Part shown: positions 1 through 11,749 of the stretch, piece by piece
How the letters are laid out: the number at the start of each line of letters is the position of its first letter
Numbering within the stretch: the first letter of the stretch is position 1
Assembly: GCF_963169125.1 (NCBI RefSeq)
Contig: NC_084794.1
Location: forward strand, 88,333,018 to 88,397,017
DNA: 64,000 nucleotides
Source of the DNA: Humulus lupulus
Taxonomy: Eukaryota; Streptophyta; Magnoliopsida; Rosales; Cannabaceae
Reading direction: 5' to 3'
Translations under genes and position numbers: made by a program
Notes under the pieces: generated by a model
Told to the model about the DNA's origin: nothing
Databases searched by the model: none
What the model saw: only the letters and a program-made list of their open reading frames with translations

Positions 1-583
1 CGGAGGCTAGGACTCGGTCTGGAAGCCTTTATTCCCTCATTTTGATGAGATTTACTATTGGTTGTGACTAGGTTATCGCTAGGGGCTCGAAACCAGGATC
101 GTACTCGAGGGTCGTTCTTAATACACTTTGCACTCGGACCTAAGGTAAGAAAACTGCACCCAATATGTGATATATGTTATTAGGGCTTTGCCTGATTGTT
201 GATTATAACTATGATTATGGCTTGTGCCTTGAGAATAAATGTGATTTAGATTATGTTCAAATGCTTTGTGTTTGGATAACTGTTTAATGAATGCTTGCCT
301 TGTTTGCATAGGTAGGGCTCGACCCCGTTAAGGAACATGGTTATTACTGTGTTTGTGTTTAATTGGTTAAGATACCATGATTTATATGTATTCATGCTTG
401 TATTTTCTAAAGTATGCTTATCTGAATCTGTATCTGATTGTCTGGTTATCTGAATGTCTGATTAAAGCCTTGACTTATTAGTCAAGGACGGGAATAGCGC
501 GTTGCATGCTGGTTGAGAGGCTTAGGCCCAATCAGGGACGTACTATTACGTTGGCTGACCCTATGGTCGTTGGGAAACAACGC
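1..583 (+). repeat. Gypsy-type (Tekay-like) LTR fragment, left part
   Basis: This stretch aligns by eye with the reverse complement of the Tekay LTRs near 62280-62400. The shared blocks are a GGTCGTTCTT motif followed by GGTAAGAAAACTGCACCC and the 'cgctaggggctcgaaaccaggatc' type context. It is therefore an LTR in plus orientation whose start lies left of the window. A solo copia-type LTR interrupts it at about 584, and it resumes at 26659. No coding potential was seen. Confidence 0.6.
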
Positions 584-1394
584 GTTATTGGGAATAGTGC
601 CCTTCAATTGTAGTTGACAAATGTTGTAAATGAAATAAATAATTGAATTGAATTATTATATATATAGAATATGTCTGATATTATGTTGATAATATTAAGT
701 AAATATCAGAAAATTCCAAAGTTTATCTATGTGATCTTAATCTCATATTGTTATAAGAGGATCGAGATTAAGATAATAAACTTAAAATAGTTCACAGTAA
801 AATAAGTTATGGAATCTTTAGATTAATTACTGCTAGTACAGTTCGCTAGTATTGTGAATACAAGTGACCTAGATCCAGGTCACTAGTGTAGTAGGACACT
901 TCAGTGAAGGTACATTATATATAATGATATATAGACCTTGACCAGATGTGATTTGTTAATGCTTGTTTAAACATTGTTTCATAGTATTAATAAAACACAT
1001 CAAACGATGACCTTATACACGATGATCTTAATCCTGAGAATATTATGAACTCCTATATATGTCATTTGATCATTTGATTCATGCGTTAAGGTTTGTGAGA
1101 ATGATCAGGTTAAGAAAAATTGTTTTGGGGACTCAATGATACATATATATGGCTGGGGACATAGTTTAACATATATAGAATCTATACCTTCTTACCGATT
1201 GAATAATGGTTCCCTATTAGGCTGACTTTTGGAACTGAAAAGGTTATGAGTGCTCACGTTGCAAACTTGTTGTGACACAACCTTCACTAGCAAAGTCAAT
1301 GGTAATCTAGTAACAAGAAATAGTTAAAAGGGTCAAATGAAAATTTTATTCCCTTTTAATTATAAACCATTAATAAAGGATTATTGTTGTATGT
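584..1394 (+). repeat. Solo copia-type LTR, 5' part
   Basis: The start (GTTATTGGGAATAGTGCCC) resembles the TGTTAGGAATTGTGCCC start of the LTR at 37479-39443 read on the minus strand. The LTR is cut by Tat-1 at 1394 and resumes after 25241. Both outer ends are present and no internal region of its own is, so it is a solo LTR. The flanking five bases, AACGC (579-583) and AGCGC (26659-26663), agree at four of five positions. The boundary may be off by one or two bases. Confidence 0.6.
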
Positions 1395-2077
1395 TGTTGA
1401 TGCGGTTTTTCGCTAACAATGTATTAAGAAATAATAACGGCAGAATAGTGCTTAATGATAAACCGTAATGAAGAAATAACAAAAACCCACTCAATAACAC
1501 AGATCTTTTACGTGATTCAGTAGTTAAATCTCCACCTAGTCCACGAATCAATATTATTATTGTTTCTCTCTCTATTTTGGCAGAGTTTCGGTATTACAGA
1601 ATCATCGCCCCTTTTTTGTCCAACATTCCCAATATTTATAGGGGAATTCCATGGACAGGTTTTGGCTGCATGAGTCAATCATGTAATTACATAATTTCTA
1701 TATTTAATACAAATCATATCCCATTTATGATTTGATAACAAAATAAATATGTTCCTGCTGTCTCGGATAATAAATATGACAGTCTTGTCATGAATAAGCG
1801 TGTAAACAAATCTTGAGTCTCGAGAAATCATTTAGTAAGCGTTATATCTGAATCACCATGAGCTGCATATCTGACCCCAAGCTAGCGCTTTGATAGCTAT
1901 CTTCTTCTTAGTTCGTGGTAAAGATAGGATGCCTAACACTAGGTCTGACCATTATGAATCTCAAGTTGTCCACATGGATAATAAGCAGATATTCTACTTG
2001 GTTATTTTTCCACGTATTTACATGCCAACTGTACCTGAGTTGAGTGAATGAACTAGTGCCAAAATTAGGATACAACA
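1395..2077 (-). repeat. Tat-1 3' LTR
   Basis: It runs from TGTTGATGCGG to GATACAACA on the plus strand and matches 24519-25241 along its length, for example the shared block GGCAGAATAGTGCTTAATG. The 3' position follows from the minus-strand coding direction and from the purine tract directly inside it (2078-2098 on the minus strand). Confidence 0.85.
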
Positions 2078-2098
2078 TTTGCCCCCCCCCCCCAAGCT
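2078..2098 (-). other. Tat-1 polypurine tract
   Basis: Read on the minus strand this is GAGCTTG, then a run of 12 G and CAAA, directly abutting the 3' LTR. That is where the plus-strand primer of reverse transcription would lie. The homopolymer is unusually long for such a tract. Confidence 0.7.
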
Positions 2099-2117
2099 CC
2101 TACTCGTGTTTGATGTC

Positions 2118-3978
2118 TGTTGGGGTTTTATGCCCTAATTAAAACCCATATTCTTTGTAATCTCATTTTATTATCAATAAAAGAATAGAAATTATTTTTT
2201 GACTTGTTCAATCACTTTGCTCACATGTGTTTGTTTTTTGTGATTATTTGTTTAATATAAACTTCATAAAATTACGAGCATATAGCTAATTGTATTTATA
2301 GTGATGTAATCAAAGTGGAATATAAATATGATTATATGTTCAAAATAAGTTAGTCCTAAGATTGGTCAGTGCACTGGATTTACACTAACTTGCCAATCTA
2401 CGATGTGATCTACTTACACATTGTGGTTTTATGTTCTTTCCAGAACATTAGCAAAGTAGAAAAGATCAGATGTATTTGTTACATAGGACAGGACAGATAT
2501 TGATAGTTTATAGGATAAGTAAACATACCATTATTATCTATTCTAGTCATATCATATAGTTGACCATAGGTCAATTCAATCTCAATTATGAGTGGTTAGT
2601 ATTCTAACTGATTGTATTATTTGAGTTCTTTGACTTGTTCGTTGCCAGCTTACCCTACAGACTAGCCCATACTTACATCTTGGGAACTCGGTAGTATAAT
2701 TGAGTGGGAGTGTTAATCATAGATATGAAGATCTATAGCTTCTGATGAAGAAGTGAAATGATGATTTCCTTTTAGTTTGGTTCAAGGTGTTAAAATGATA
2801 GAGATCTCATTTCAGTTATTAAATTAGTTTACTGAAATATCATTTACAAGGAACTAAGTGTTTTAAGGATAAAATACAATGAGGGGTAAAACGGTATTTT
2901 AGTCTCATCTCATTGTAGACCGTCTATAGAGGATTGAGTGAAAATTATGGTTGTAACAATGGATAATTAATAGCGTATCTATATTTGTTATAGAGCGTTC
3001 TATGAATTCAAGAGTGTAATTCTGAGTCTTTAGTGGAGTCATGTAGAATTAATAAGTTAGAAAATTTATTTGTTAGATTTATGATAACTTATTGGAGCTT
3101 GATTTCATAGGCCCATGGTCCCCATTTTACCTTGGATAAAATCACCTAGATAGTCTCAATTAATTGATTTAATTATCAATTAGAATTATCAAAGTTGACC
3201 AGGTCAATTTTGGATAGTTTCACAGAGTTATGTAATTTTGAGAGGAAAAGAGAAATTATGGCAGATTTATTAATTAAGATAAATTGGTATCTAAATTAAT
3301 AAATAAGTTTAAATCATGGTTCAAATCATAAATAATTAATTTGATAAAGGATTTAAATAATTACTTAATTAATTAAATCAATAGAAAATAATACAGGCCT
3401 TGATTTTAAGTCCAATGGGCTTATAATCAAAATGGAAAATTTCATGGGCCTAAAGCCCATGATAATTTCGACCTAGGGCTGTTAATTGGCTATTATTTTA
3501 TTGATTTTGTAATTAAATTAAATGACCTAACTGAGTCTATAAAAGGAGTGCTAAGTGAGAGAAGAAACATAAGTCACAAGACGGCAGACACTGCTTTTCT
3601 AATAGTTTTTAGATTCTCTCTAAACACAAGTCATTTTCTAAGCCTCTTTGTTATCTTCTCTTCTTCTCTCTGTATCTATCTCATGTGTTGAGAATTTTCC
3701 ACTCTAGTCTAGGTAATTCTAAGGATACTTTGGAAGACTGTGAAGATTATAGAAGATCGGTTCAGTTTCTTGGTAATACTCTGCGACAGAAAGGATACAA
3801 GGGTTAGAGAAACTGAAGGAATGACTCATTCATTCCGCTGCGTATATTGTAAGTATTCTTATCATTGTTTCTCTTTGAATTCAATTTCAGAAACATGTTC
3901 TAGGTTATCTCATATTAATTTGTTTAATATTATATCTACATGAAAATAAATAAAGATCCTATATAAGTTTTCTTAACA
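2118..3978 (+). repeat. Copia-1 5' LTR
   Basis: It starts TGTTGGGGTTTTATGCCC and ends TTCTTAACA, and is nearly collinear with 11750-13609. A TATA-like TATAAAAGGAG at 3538-3548 is followed by GTGCTAAGTGAGAG, which suits an LTR promoter. The short ORFs inside it have no recognisable product. Confidence 0.93.
3538..3548 (+). promoter_or_regulatory. Copia-1 LTR TATA box
   Basis: The sequence TATAAAAGGAG lies about 430 bases before the LTR end. The same site in the 3' LTR (about 13169) reads TATAAAAGGTG. It is the best TATA match in the LTR, so transcription probably starts about 30 bases downstream. Confidence 0.55.
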
Positions 3979-3980
3979 AC

Positions 3981-3994
3981 TGGCCTCAGAGCCT
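3981..3994 (+). other. Copia-1 primer binding site
   Basis: TGGCCTCAGAGCC lies two bases inside the 5' LTR. It is a degenerate form of TGGTATCAGAGC, the site complementary to the 3' end of initiator methionine tRNA that most copia elements use. Confidence 0.7.
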
Positions 3995-6900
3995 TTGGTA
4001 ATCTTTATTTTCATGCATGAACATGTTAAAAATTGGATTATTTGATGTTTTGAATAATTGGATGGATTTTCATGTTTTTATAAAGCATATTAATTTTATG
4101 TGATTATTAGCAACTTTTAGGTTATTTTGTAGTATTTTCTATGCCATTAATTTTTATATATGCTTTATTTTGTGTAAAACATGTTAAAAATTAATTAGAA
4201 AACGTTTTTGGTTTGAAAAATGGAACAAAAAAATTCTCCAAATTTTTTTTTTCTGGCTGTCATTGCGTGCGCATCCGCCACACACCGCGCGCACGCCTGC
4301 GCGCCTACCGCACACTGCCCGCGCACCCGATGAACAGTAATAGGTAATGTTCATCCGTTTTTAAAATTTTTTTAAATAAAGAAAATTAAAAATGTGAACA
4401 TTTATTATTTATAATCAAAGTCAAAAATATCAGATTTGTTTTTGTATTTAAAAATATTTTTGTAAATAAGATATTTTTGTTGGTTGAGATTTAAATAATT
4501 AGATATTTTCTACAAAGATTCAAATTCAAATTTAAAAATAGACTAACAACTTAATTTTAAATCTTTTAATATATTAAAATATTAGAATTAAGATATCAGA
4601 TATTTAAGATATTTTCTTTTAAATACTTGATATTTTTATTAAATATTTATTTGAAAATATAAATATCTGTTTATTCTATAGTTTTTTTAAATATTTAAAT
4701 TATTTGAAATTTGTTAGTTAGATATTTTCATGGAAATTTGAATTTGTTTAACCGTTTTAAGATATTTTAGGGTTGTGATAACTATTAATATTTTATTTTT
4801 TTTAAATGGTTAAAATATTAGCTTATTGTTGTAACAACACAAGATATTTTTTGAAAAACAGTTATGGTATTGATTTTAAATTTTAAAATTGGTTAAAGTT
4901 TGAAAAATATAATTTTTTTCAACCAATTAATAATTTTTTTTTATAAATGGGATTTGATGGACTCAAAATTGGTATGTTTTAAAATATTTATAACTCGCAA
5001 GCGGACGAATCGAATATAGAGTACAGTGTTCGTGTAAGCACGAGGTCGAACCCAAAGGAGTTGACTTAAATCAAAAGAGAAAACTATTTTACCAAAGTTA
5101 AATAAATTTTTAACCTAGTTCCAAAGATTGATGGGCTTTGTTTTACAATAAAGAAACAAAATACTAAAAAGGTTAAAATAAATAAACTAGAAAGATTTGT
5201 CTTAAATAGTTATTTAAAAAATTATTAAGATTTTAGAATCCACGAAATATAAATAATAATATGTTGACTTCCCAATTTTTAGTAATAGTTGAAATCAATC
5301 TAACTATCTTTTCCAAAAAAAATATATACTTCCTTTAAGTTCTTTTAATTAAAAAATTTAGATTTTCCTTCACTTCAATAGTATAACTTCAAAGCATTAG
5401 TTGTGAATCAATTTAATGAAACTACAAAAAATCAAATAATGTTATTTTTAAAGTCAAATATAATACTTATGTTCTAAGAATTAGATGTGAACAATTTAAT
5501 GAAACACACTTAATCAAAGAATATTATATTTTAATAAAATTAAGAGCCAAGTAAAATATGTTCCAACTATCTAGAATACATGATATTATAGATGAAAGAA
5601 ATATTTAGAAGAAGAGAAATCATACCATTTATTGCTCATTTTAGGAGATCAACATACAACAAACATTATTTAGTTATATCTTAGTCCATCCTCCACCTTA
5701 ATAATCTTAAGTGGATTAGAAACCCATAACTATAAAAAAACAAAATAAAAATTACAACATCAATAGGAAAATTTGGAGGAGGAGCCTCCAAATTATTCCT
5801 CTAAAAATACATAAAATCTAAGAAAAGAAAAAGATGGAGAGAATAAAGAGATGTAAGAAGTGGTGTAAGATTTGAAATGGTGAAATGAGACTCCTATTTA
5901 TAGATAAATTCTTGGGTAAAGGAGAACACTCTCATTGGTCTAAAAAAGAAGCACATGGATTCATACTCAAAATTGTCATCTTTTCATATAGTTACAAATC
6001 CAATGGTGGAGAAAGAAGCACATGGATTGATGACATGACATTGTCAAGAATTGGATTGACCCTTTCATTTTGGGCTTGATTTCTCATTTCTTTATACCAA
6101 CATTTTATCAACATTTTATTTTCTCCCAACAACACACTTACATAAATAAATTAAACACACATAAATTAGTAACAACATAATTAAACAAAATAAATACCAA
6201 AAACACATAAAAAAATACATAAAATCAAAATAAACTAATAAATTCAAAATTGCTTAAAAGCTTGATAAATTAATTAAGAACTCAAGAACTAAGCAACAAT
6301 TAGCTTACACAACGTGGTAAAATAAATCTATTTTGTAGAGTTATCAGGATTTAAATTAACTTTGGTTAATTGTTGATAAATCCTATTTAAATTAAATTAA
6401 TATATATTTTTTCAAATTAACCTAAATCAAGTTGATTGTTGATAAATGAAATTTAAATTAACTTGTGTTAATTGTTGATAAATTTCATTTAAATTGACTT
6501 GTTTTTTGTAAAAATTTAATTGATTCGAATTTTTTGATAAATTCTAGATAATTAATTGTGGTATTTTTGCATAAATTCATAGAATTGCTCATATAGTAAC
6601 ATGATTAGGCCCATCCAATTATAACATGTCTGTTTGTACTATATGTGAATTTTTTGGAATTGGGCTTAGATGCATATAATGACCCATATGTTTGTTAGAT
6701 ATATGGTATTTTTCCAAATAAAATATTCATAAAATGATAGGTTTTATTTGGGCCCATTATAAAATGTAAAGTTTAAATTCATCTCTTGTGGGTGATTCCA
6801 CTTGTGAAGGCACAGTTGCTTTTCAAGACTATAGTGAGCCTAATTAATTATAACAATTAATAAAATGAAGGTTTAAATTCCTGTCTTTTGGACCTTGTAT

Positions 6901-7713
6901 AGAAGAAATGGGGCCTTTGTAGTGGGTACGACATACTGGACCCAACTCTCCTCCATACAAGCCTAATTGTTAAGGCCCATTTACCTGAGTTGGACTTAAT
7001 TGTGTAGGTTAATTATATTAGTTAAACCTAAATATTGATTAGCAACAAATTAATTCTAAATTAATTGAATTTTTTTAAATGTGACACTTTATAATTAATA
7101 GGAAATTATAGGACTTTGGTTTTAAAAATTTAATCTTTTCAATTTTTTGGAAAACCATAGTCATTAATTCTCTAAAAATAAATAATAAAAATACTATTTT
7201 TAATTTTATAATGAGCTTATTTTAAGAATTTTTATTCGATCTCCACCGTTGTTTTAACATATTCAGTAGCTTAATGGGGCCTCGAGGCGCTTTGATTCGT
7301 CCCCCTACGGAAGGTGCTCATTAGTTATTTTGACAATGTTAGATTTCGAAATATAGATAATTATAGGTAAAATTCTACTAGACTCACCCCTACGGTGACT
7401 ACTAGGACTAAATCCATGAGTATCGAAACTGTGGGTCTAGCTCATAAAATAAGAAATTTTGTTTTCTTATTTTGATCGAATAGTAGGTTGTTAATAGTGG
7501 TGTCCATTATTAAATGATTTTACAACTCTATTTAACTAGTGGTATTTTTTACTCTCACCAACCAGAACAAAGGATATCATAGATTAGTTAAAAACCTAAA
7601 GAAATAGAGATATGATTTTTTTGGTATTTTTTCTCATATCTTACATATTTTTGGTATATGTTGTGTTATTTTTTGAATTTTGTGTGAACAGGAGTTTTAT
7701 TGAGCAAATGTGA
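3995..7713 (+). other. Copia-1 untranslated leader (3.7 kb, with an insert)
   Basis: This is an AT-rich leader with no supported gene. It has a short GC-rich block at about 4263-4330 built of GCGC and CGCACGC motifs. From about 4989 to 6346 it carries a foreign insert. The leader is long for a copia element, partly because of that insert. The rest is low-complexity AT sequence. Confidence 0.6.
4989..6346. mobile_element. LTR-like insert in the Copia-1 leader
   Basis: The block begins with TATAACTCGCAAGCGGACGA and ends GTAGAGTTATCA, so its ends carry an inverted ATAACTC/GAGTTAT pair. The phrase CACGAGGTCGAACCCAAAGG near the start resembles one commonly seen at the ends of short plant LTR elements. 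It is about 1.36 kb with no pol gene. I could not confirm a target duplication, so it may be a degraded solo LTR or TRIM-like element. Confidence 0.45.
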
Positions 7714-7749
7714 TTGATTTCTATTTTATTGATAATTTGTAGTATAATT

Positions 7750-8610
7750 ATGGTTGTGTCTACTCCCATCCTTTCTCAACTTTCGATGGAGAAACTCACT
7801 GGAGAAAACTTACTTAAATGGAAGCAAAACATCAGCATTGTGTTGATTGGTGACAACTCCAAGTTCGCCATGACTGAGGAATCCCCGGAAGTTCCAGCTG
7901 AAGGAGCTACCAAGTCTGTGAGGGACAAGTATGAGCGTTGGCAAGCGGCTAACAACAAGGCGCGGTACTACATGTTGACTAGTATGGTCGACACTCTCAA
8001 GATAAAGACGGAGAATGTCGAGACAGCCTACAAAAGCATGGATCAGCTCCAAGACATGTTTGGTGCCAAGTTAGCGCAGACTCGTTTTGAGGCCGCCAAA
8101 AAATAAGCCAATGCTCGGATGGAACCTTCTCAACATGTTCATGATCACCTGATCAAGATGACAAACTACTTTTAGGAAGTTGAACTGCATGGAGCCATAA
8201 TAGTTGAGGAACCTCAAGTTGGCTTAATCCTCAACAATATATCTCCAGCTTTCCTGCCATTCACCACCAACTATGTGTTGAATGAACTCAACTATGGTCT
8301 GATGCAGCTCATGAACGAGCTTCAGACTTTTGAGTCTATCATGGGTCGACCAAGTAAGGGAGGAGAAAATAAGACAACAACTACTACTGCTGCTGATCCA
8401 ACTAAGTCTAAAGCTAACCAAGCTTCATCTTCGAAAGCTGAAAACAAGAGGAAAGGTGGACAAAACGACAACCCCAAGGCTGCAAAGACGAGTGCATAAC
8501 CAAATGCATAGACACCTAAGGGGAAGAACAAGAAAATACAAGAAAGGTAAAGGTAAAAAAAATTCACTGCAAAGAGAAGGGGCATTGGAAACAGGATTGC
8601 CCCAAGTTTC
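7750..8610 (+). pseudogene. gag: Copia-1 gag (broken)
   Basis: The reading begins MVVSTPILSQLSMEKLTGEN at 7750, the usual start region of a copia gag (LxGEN then a W-K pair). I prefer this Met over the one at 7714 because the family homology begins here. Capsid-like sequence runs to about 8345, interrupted by a TAA at 8104 and a TAG near 8173, then a Ser/Lys/Thr-rich linker ends at 8499. The nucleocapsid knuckle lies in another frame at about 8559-8600 (HCKEKGHWKQDC). Its first cysteine appears replaced, because a Lys-Ile precedes His-Cys where Cys-x-x-Cys is expected. Gag would form the virus-like particle, but this copy cannot make a full product. Confidence 0.8.
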
Positions 8611-8639
8611 TAGCAACGAAAAATAAAGGTAATGATTAT

Positions 8640-10395
8640 AGTTCATTTATCTTGGAAACATGTTTGTAACTCTTTATAGCTTCTTGAATCGTGGGAGGAA
8701 GTGGAGGAAGGCGGCTTAAAGCTTAGAGTTGGGAACAGAGCATTCGTTGCGGTCCAAGCTAGAGGAGAAGCTCATCTGAAGTTCAGAAATAAATACTTAA
8801 TTTTAAAAGATGTATTTTTTATTTCGGATTTTAGTAGAAATTTAATTTCAGTTTCCATGTTGCAATTAGAACGATTTGTTATGAGTTTCACAAGTTCTAA
8901 TATATCTATTTCCTTCAATGGATCACAATTATGTATTGCATGTTTGGAAAACGGGCTTTATATTCTGCGACCTAACGAACCCCTCGCTCTTAACAATGAT
9001 TTATTCCAAGTAGCTAAACCTAGGACCAATAAATGTCAAAAGACCGATAACGACAATATGACGTATTTATGGCACTTAAGACTAGGTCACATTGGCTATG
9101 ATAGGATTCAAAGACTTACAAAGGACGGACCTTTGAGGGAACTCACCTTAGGTGAATTACCTATCTGTGAATCTTGTCTAGAAGGCAAACTGGCCAAGCG
9201 CCCATTCTCTGCAAAGGGTGATAGGGCCAAAGAACCACTTGGACTTGTTCATTCAGATGTTTGTGGACCTTTGAATGTACAAGCCAGGGGTGGTTTTGAG
9301 TATTTCATCACTTTCATTGACGATTACTCTAGATACTCATGTCTTTACCTAATGCATTGGAAATCAGAAACATTTTCAAAGTTTCAGGAATTCCTAGCAA
9401 TGGCTCAGAACCAATTAGGTAAAACGTTAAAGATCTTGCGATCTGATAGGGGTGGAGAATATTTGGATATGCAGTTCCAAGATCATTTAACTGAACTTGG
9501 GATTTTATCACAACTTACTACCCCAGGTACTCCACAACAAAATGGTGTGGTGGAACACCGGAACAGAATTTTATTGGAAATGGTTAGATGCATGCTTAGT
9601 TACTCAACTCTACCAACTTCATTCTGGGGACATGCAATTGAAATCACGAATGACATTCCCAATGTCATGCCATCTAAATCAATCCCCAAAACACCTTTAG
9701 AACGCTGGAACGTTCGTGAACCTAGTTTACGCCATTATAGAATCTGGGGGTATCCCGCCCACGTCTTGAGGAAAAAGAAAGGAAAGCTAGAACCGCGAAC
9801 TGAAGTTTTTATGTTTGTTGTCTATCCTAAAGGTACTCGGGGTGGACTTTTCTATACTCATTTAGAAAATAAAGTGTTTACTTCTACGAATGCTACTTTT
9901 CTAGAAAATGATTATGTCCAAAACTTCAAACCAAGCAGCAAAGTAGTTTTAGAGGAGATGGTTAAACAATTGAATCCAACCAATATTCCATCGTCATCAA
10001 CGCGAGTTGATGATGAAATTCCCACTCTTCATGTCCAACCAATGGAAGTCGATTTAAATGAAGAAAGTACCACTGTTCCTGAGCAAACAATCACGAAGCC
10101 TCTTCGTAGTGGGAGGGTTTCTAGGAACCCAGTTCGCTATGGTTTGGATAGTGAAACCAATATGGTTGTTGGTTACACTAGTGATGATGATCCGTTGTCT
10201 TTCAAACATGCAATGGCTAGCCATGAAAAGGAACTATGGCTCAAAGCCATGAAACAGGACATGGAGTCCATGTACTCAAATTCTGTGTGGGATCCTGTGG
10301 AGCATCTAGTGACTTTAGGGCTATTGGGTTCAAGTGGATATACAAGAATAAATGAGATGTTGATGGAAATATTGAGACTTATAAATCTCGATTAG
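8640..10395 (+). pseudogene. pol: Copia-1 pol, protease end plus integrase
   Basis: An open frame from 8701 holds the end of the protease, GAG-pre-integrase and the integrase. The protease active-site triad is not visible, so that domain is deleted or scrambled around 8640-8700. The GAG-pre-integrase segment has WHLRLGHIG and CESCLEGK, the HHCC zinc-binding pattern. The integrase core has HSDVCGP, FIDDYSRY, RSDRGGEY and a glutamate in PQQNGVVEH, giving the D-D-E set. The C-terminal portion ends with MESMYSNSVWD, the lead-in to RT. The frame is then lost near 10330-10390. Integrase would insert the cDNA, and this domain is the best-preserved part of the element. Confidence 0.88.
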
Positions 10396-11720
10396 TGGCA
10401 AAGGGTTATACCCAAAGAGAAGGCGTGGACTATGAGGAAAATTTTAGTCTGGTAGCCATACTCAATTCCATTCGCATCCTCATATCCATAGCAACCGCTC
10501 TCGACTATGAGATCTAGCAAACGAACGTCAAGACAACTTTTCTTAATGGAAAGCTTGACGAAGTCATTTATATGGATCATCTAGAAGGATTTAAAGTGGC
10601 TGGAAAAGAAGTAAAAGTTTGCAAGTTGAATAGGTCCTAGAATCTTAGGTTTGATGAAATAATCCAAACCTATGGCTTTGAACAAAATATTGATGAGCCC
10701 TGTGTTTACCAACTAAAGACAAATAAAATAGTGGTATTCCTGGTTCTTTATGTAGATGATATCTTACTCATTGGAAACAATGCTAAGAAATTTTCAAATG
10801 TGAAGAATTGCCTGAGCACTCTATTCCAAATGAAGGATTTGGGTGAAGCAAGTTATGTTCTAGGTATCCAGATCCTTAGGGGTAGAAAGAACAAACTCTT
10901 AGCTCTTTCTGAAGCACCTTACATAGATAAAGAGCTTGAACACTTCTCAATGAAAAATTCCAAGAAAGGACATTTACTGTCCTGCCATGGAATTCACCTT
11001 TCAAAGAAGCAGTCTCCCCAGACCCCTGAAGAGGAAGATGCAATGAGAAAAGTTCCTTACGCATCTGCAGATGGAAGTCTGATGTATGCCATGTTGTGTA
11101 CTAGACCAGATATCTGCTATGCAGTGGGAGTAGTGAGCAGGTATCAGTCAAACCTAGGACCGAAACATTGGATAGCAGTTAAGCATATCCTGAAGTATTT
11201 AAGGCGGACTAGGGATTATATGTTAGTCTACAAGGGTGGTGTTCTGAACCCTGTAGGCTACACCGATTCAAACTTTCAGACTGATGTTGATGACAGGAAG
11301 TCTACTTATGGAATGGTGTTTACTCTTGGGGGTGGAGCTGTGATATGGAGAAGCGTAAAGCAGTCTACAATCTCATATTCCACCATGGAGGCTGAGTACA
11401 TAGATGCGTCAGAAGCAGCTAAGGAAATAGTCTAGCTAAAGTCTATTCGGATCTTGGTGTTATTCCAGACATGGATAAACCGCTTGTGTTGTTTTGTGAC
11501 AATACAGGAGCGATAGCCAACTCGAAAGAACCTCATAGTCACAAGAGGAGTAAGCATATAGAAAGGAAGTATCACATTATATGAAAATATGTGGCCAGGG
11601 GAGATGTGAAGGTTATGAAGATTGCATCTGAAGACAATCTTGCGGATCCGTTTACAAAGACACTACCAGAAGCTACATTTGATGAGAATATCAAGAAAAT
11701 GGGATTATTAGAATTAAGGC
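10360..11720 (+). pseudogene. pol: Copia-1 pol, reverse transcriptase and RNase H (broken)
   Basis: Conceptual reading gives [18 protein letters not shown], the normal start of copia RT, then a TAG where Trp is expected (EI*QTNVKT) and another TAG before NLRFDE. The frame is open from 10731 to 11435 with LYVDDILLIG (the YVDD catalytic box), MKDLGEASYVLGIQ and TRPDICYAVG. RNase H follows with a YTDSNFQTD stretch and STMEAEYI. A TAG at 11433 stops it, and the C-terminal homology runs on to about 11700 (HIERKYH-like). RT and RNase H copy the RNA into DNA. At least three stops and one frameshift inactivate this copy. Confidence 0.85.
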
Positions 11721-11733
11721 ATTCGTTTCAATT

Positions 11734-11749
11734 AGTGCAAGTGGGAGTT
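11734..11749 (+). other. Copia-1 polypurine tract
   Basis: The sequence GTGCAAGTGGGAGTTT directly precedes the 3' LTR start at 11750, the position of the plus-strand primer. Confidence 0.7.

Noticed and set aside
7776..8646. Several minus-strand ORFs over gag
   Set aside because: Mirror frames of the copia gag, Leu/Ser/Phe-rich without a domain.
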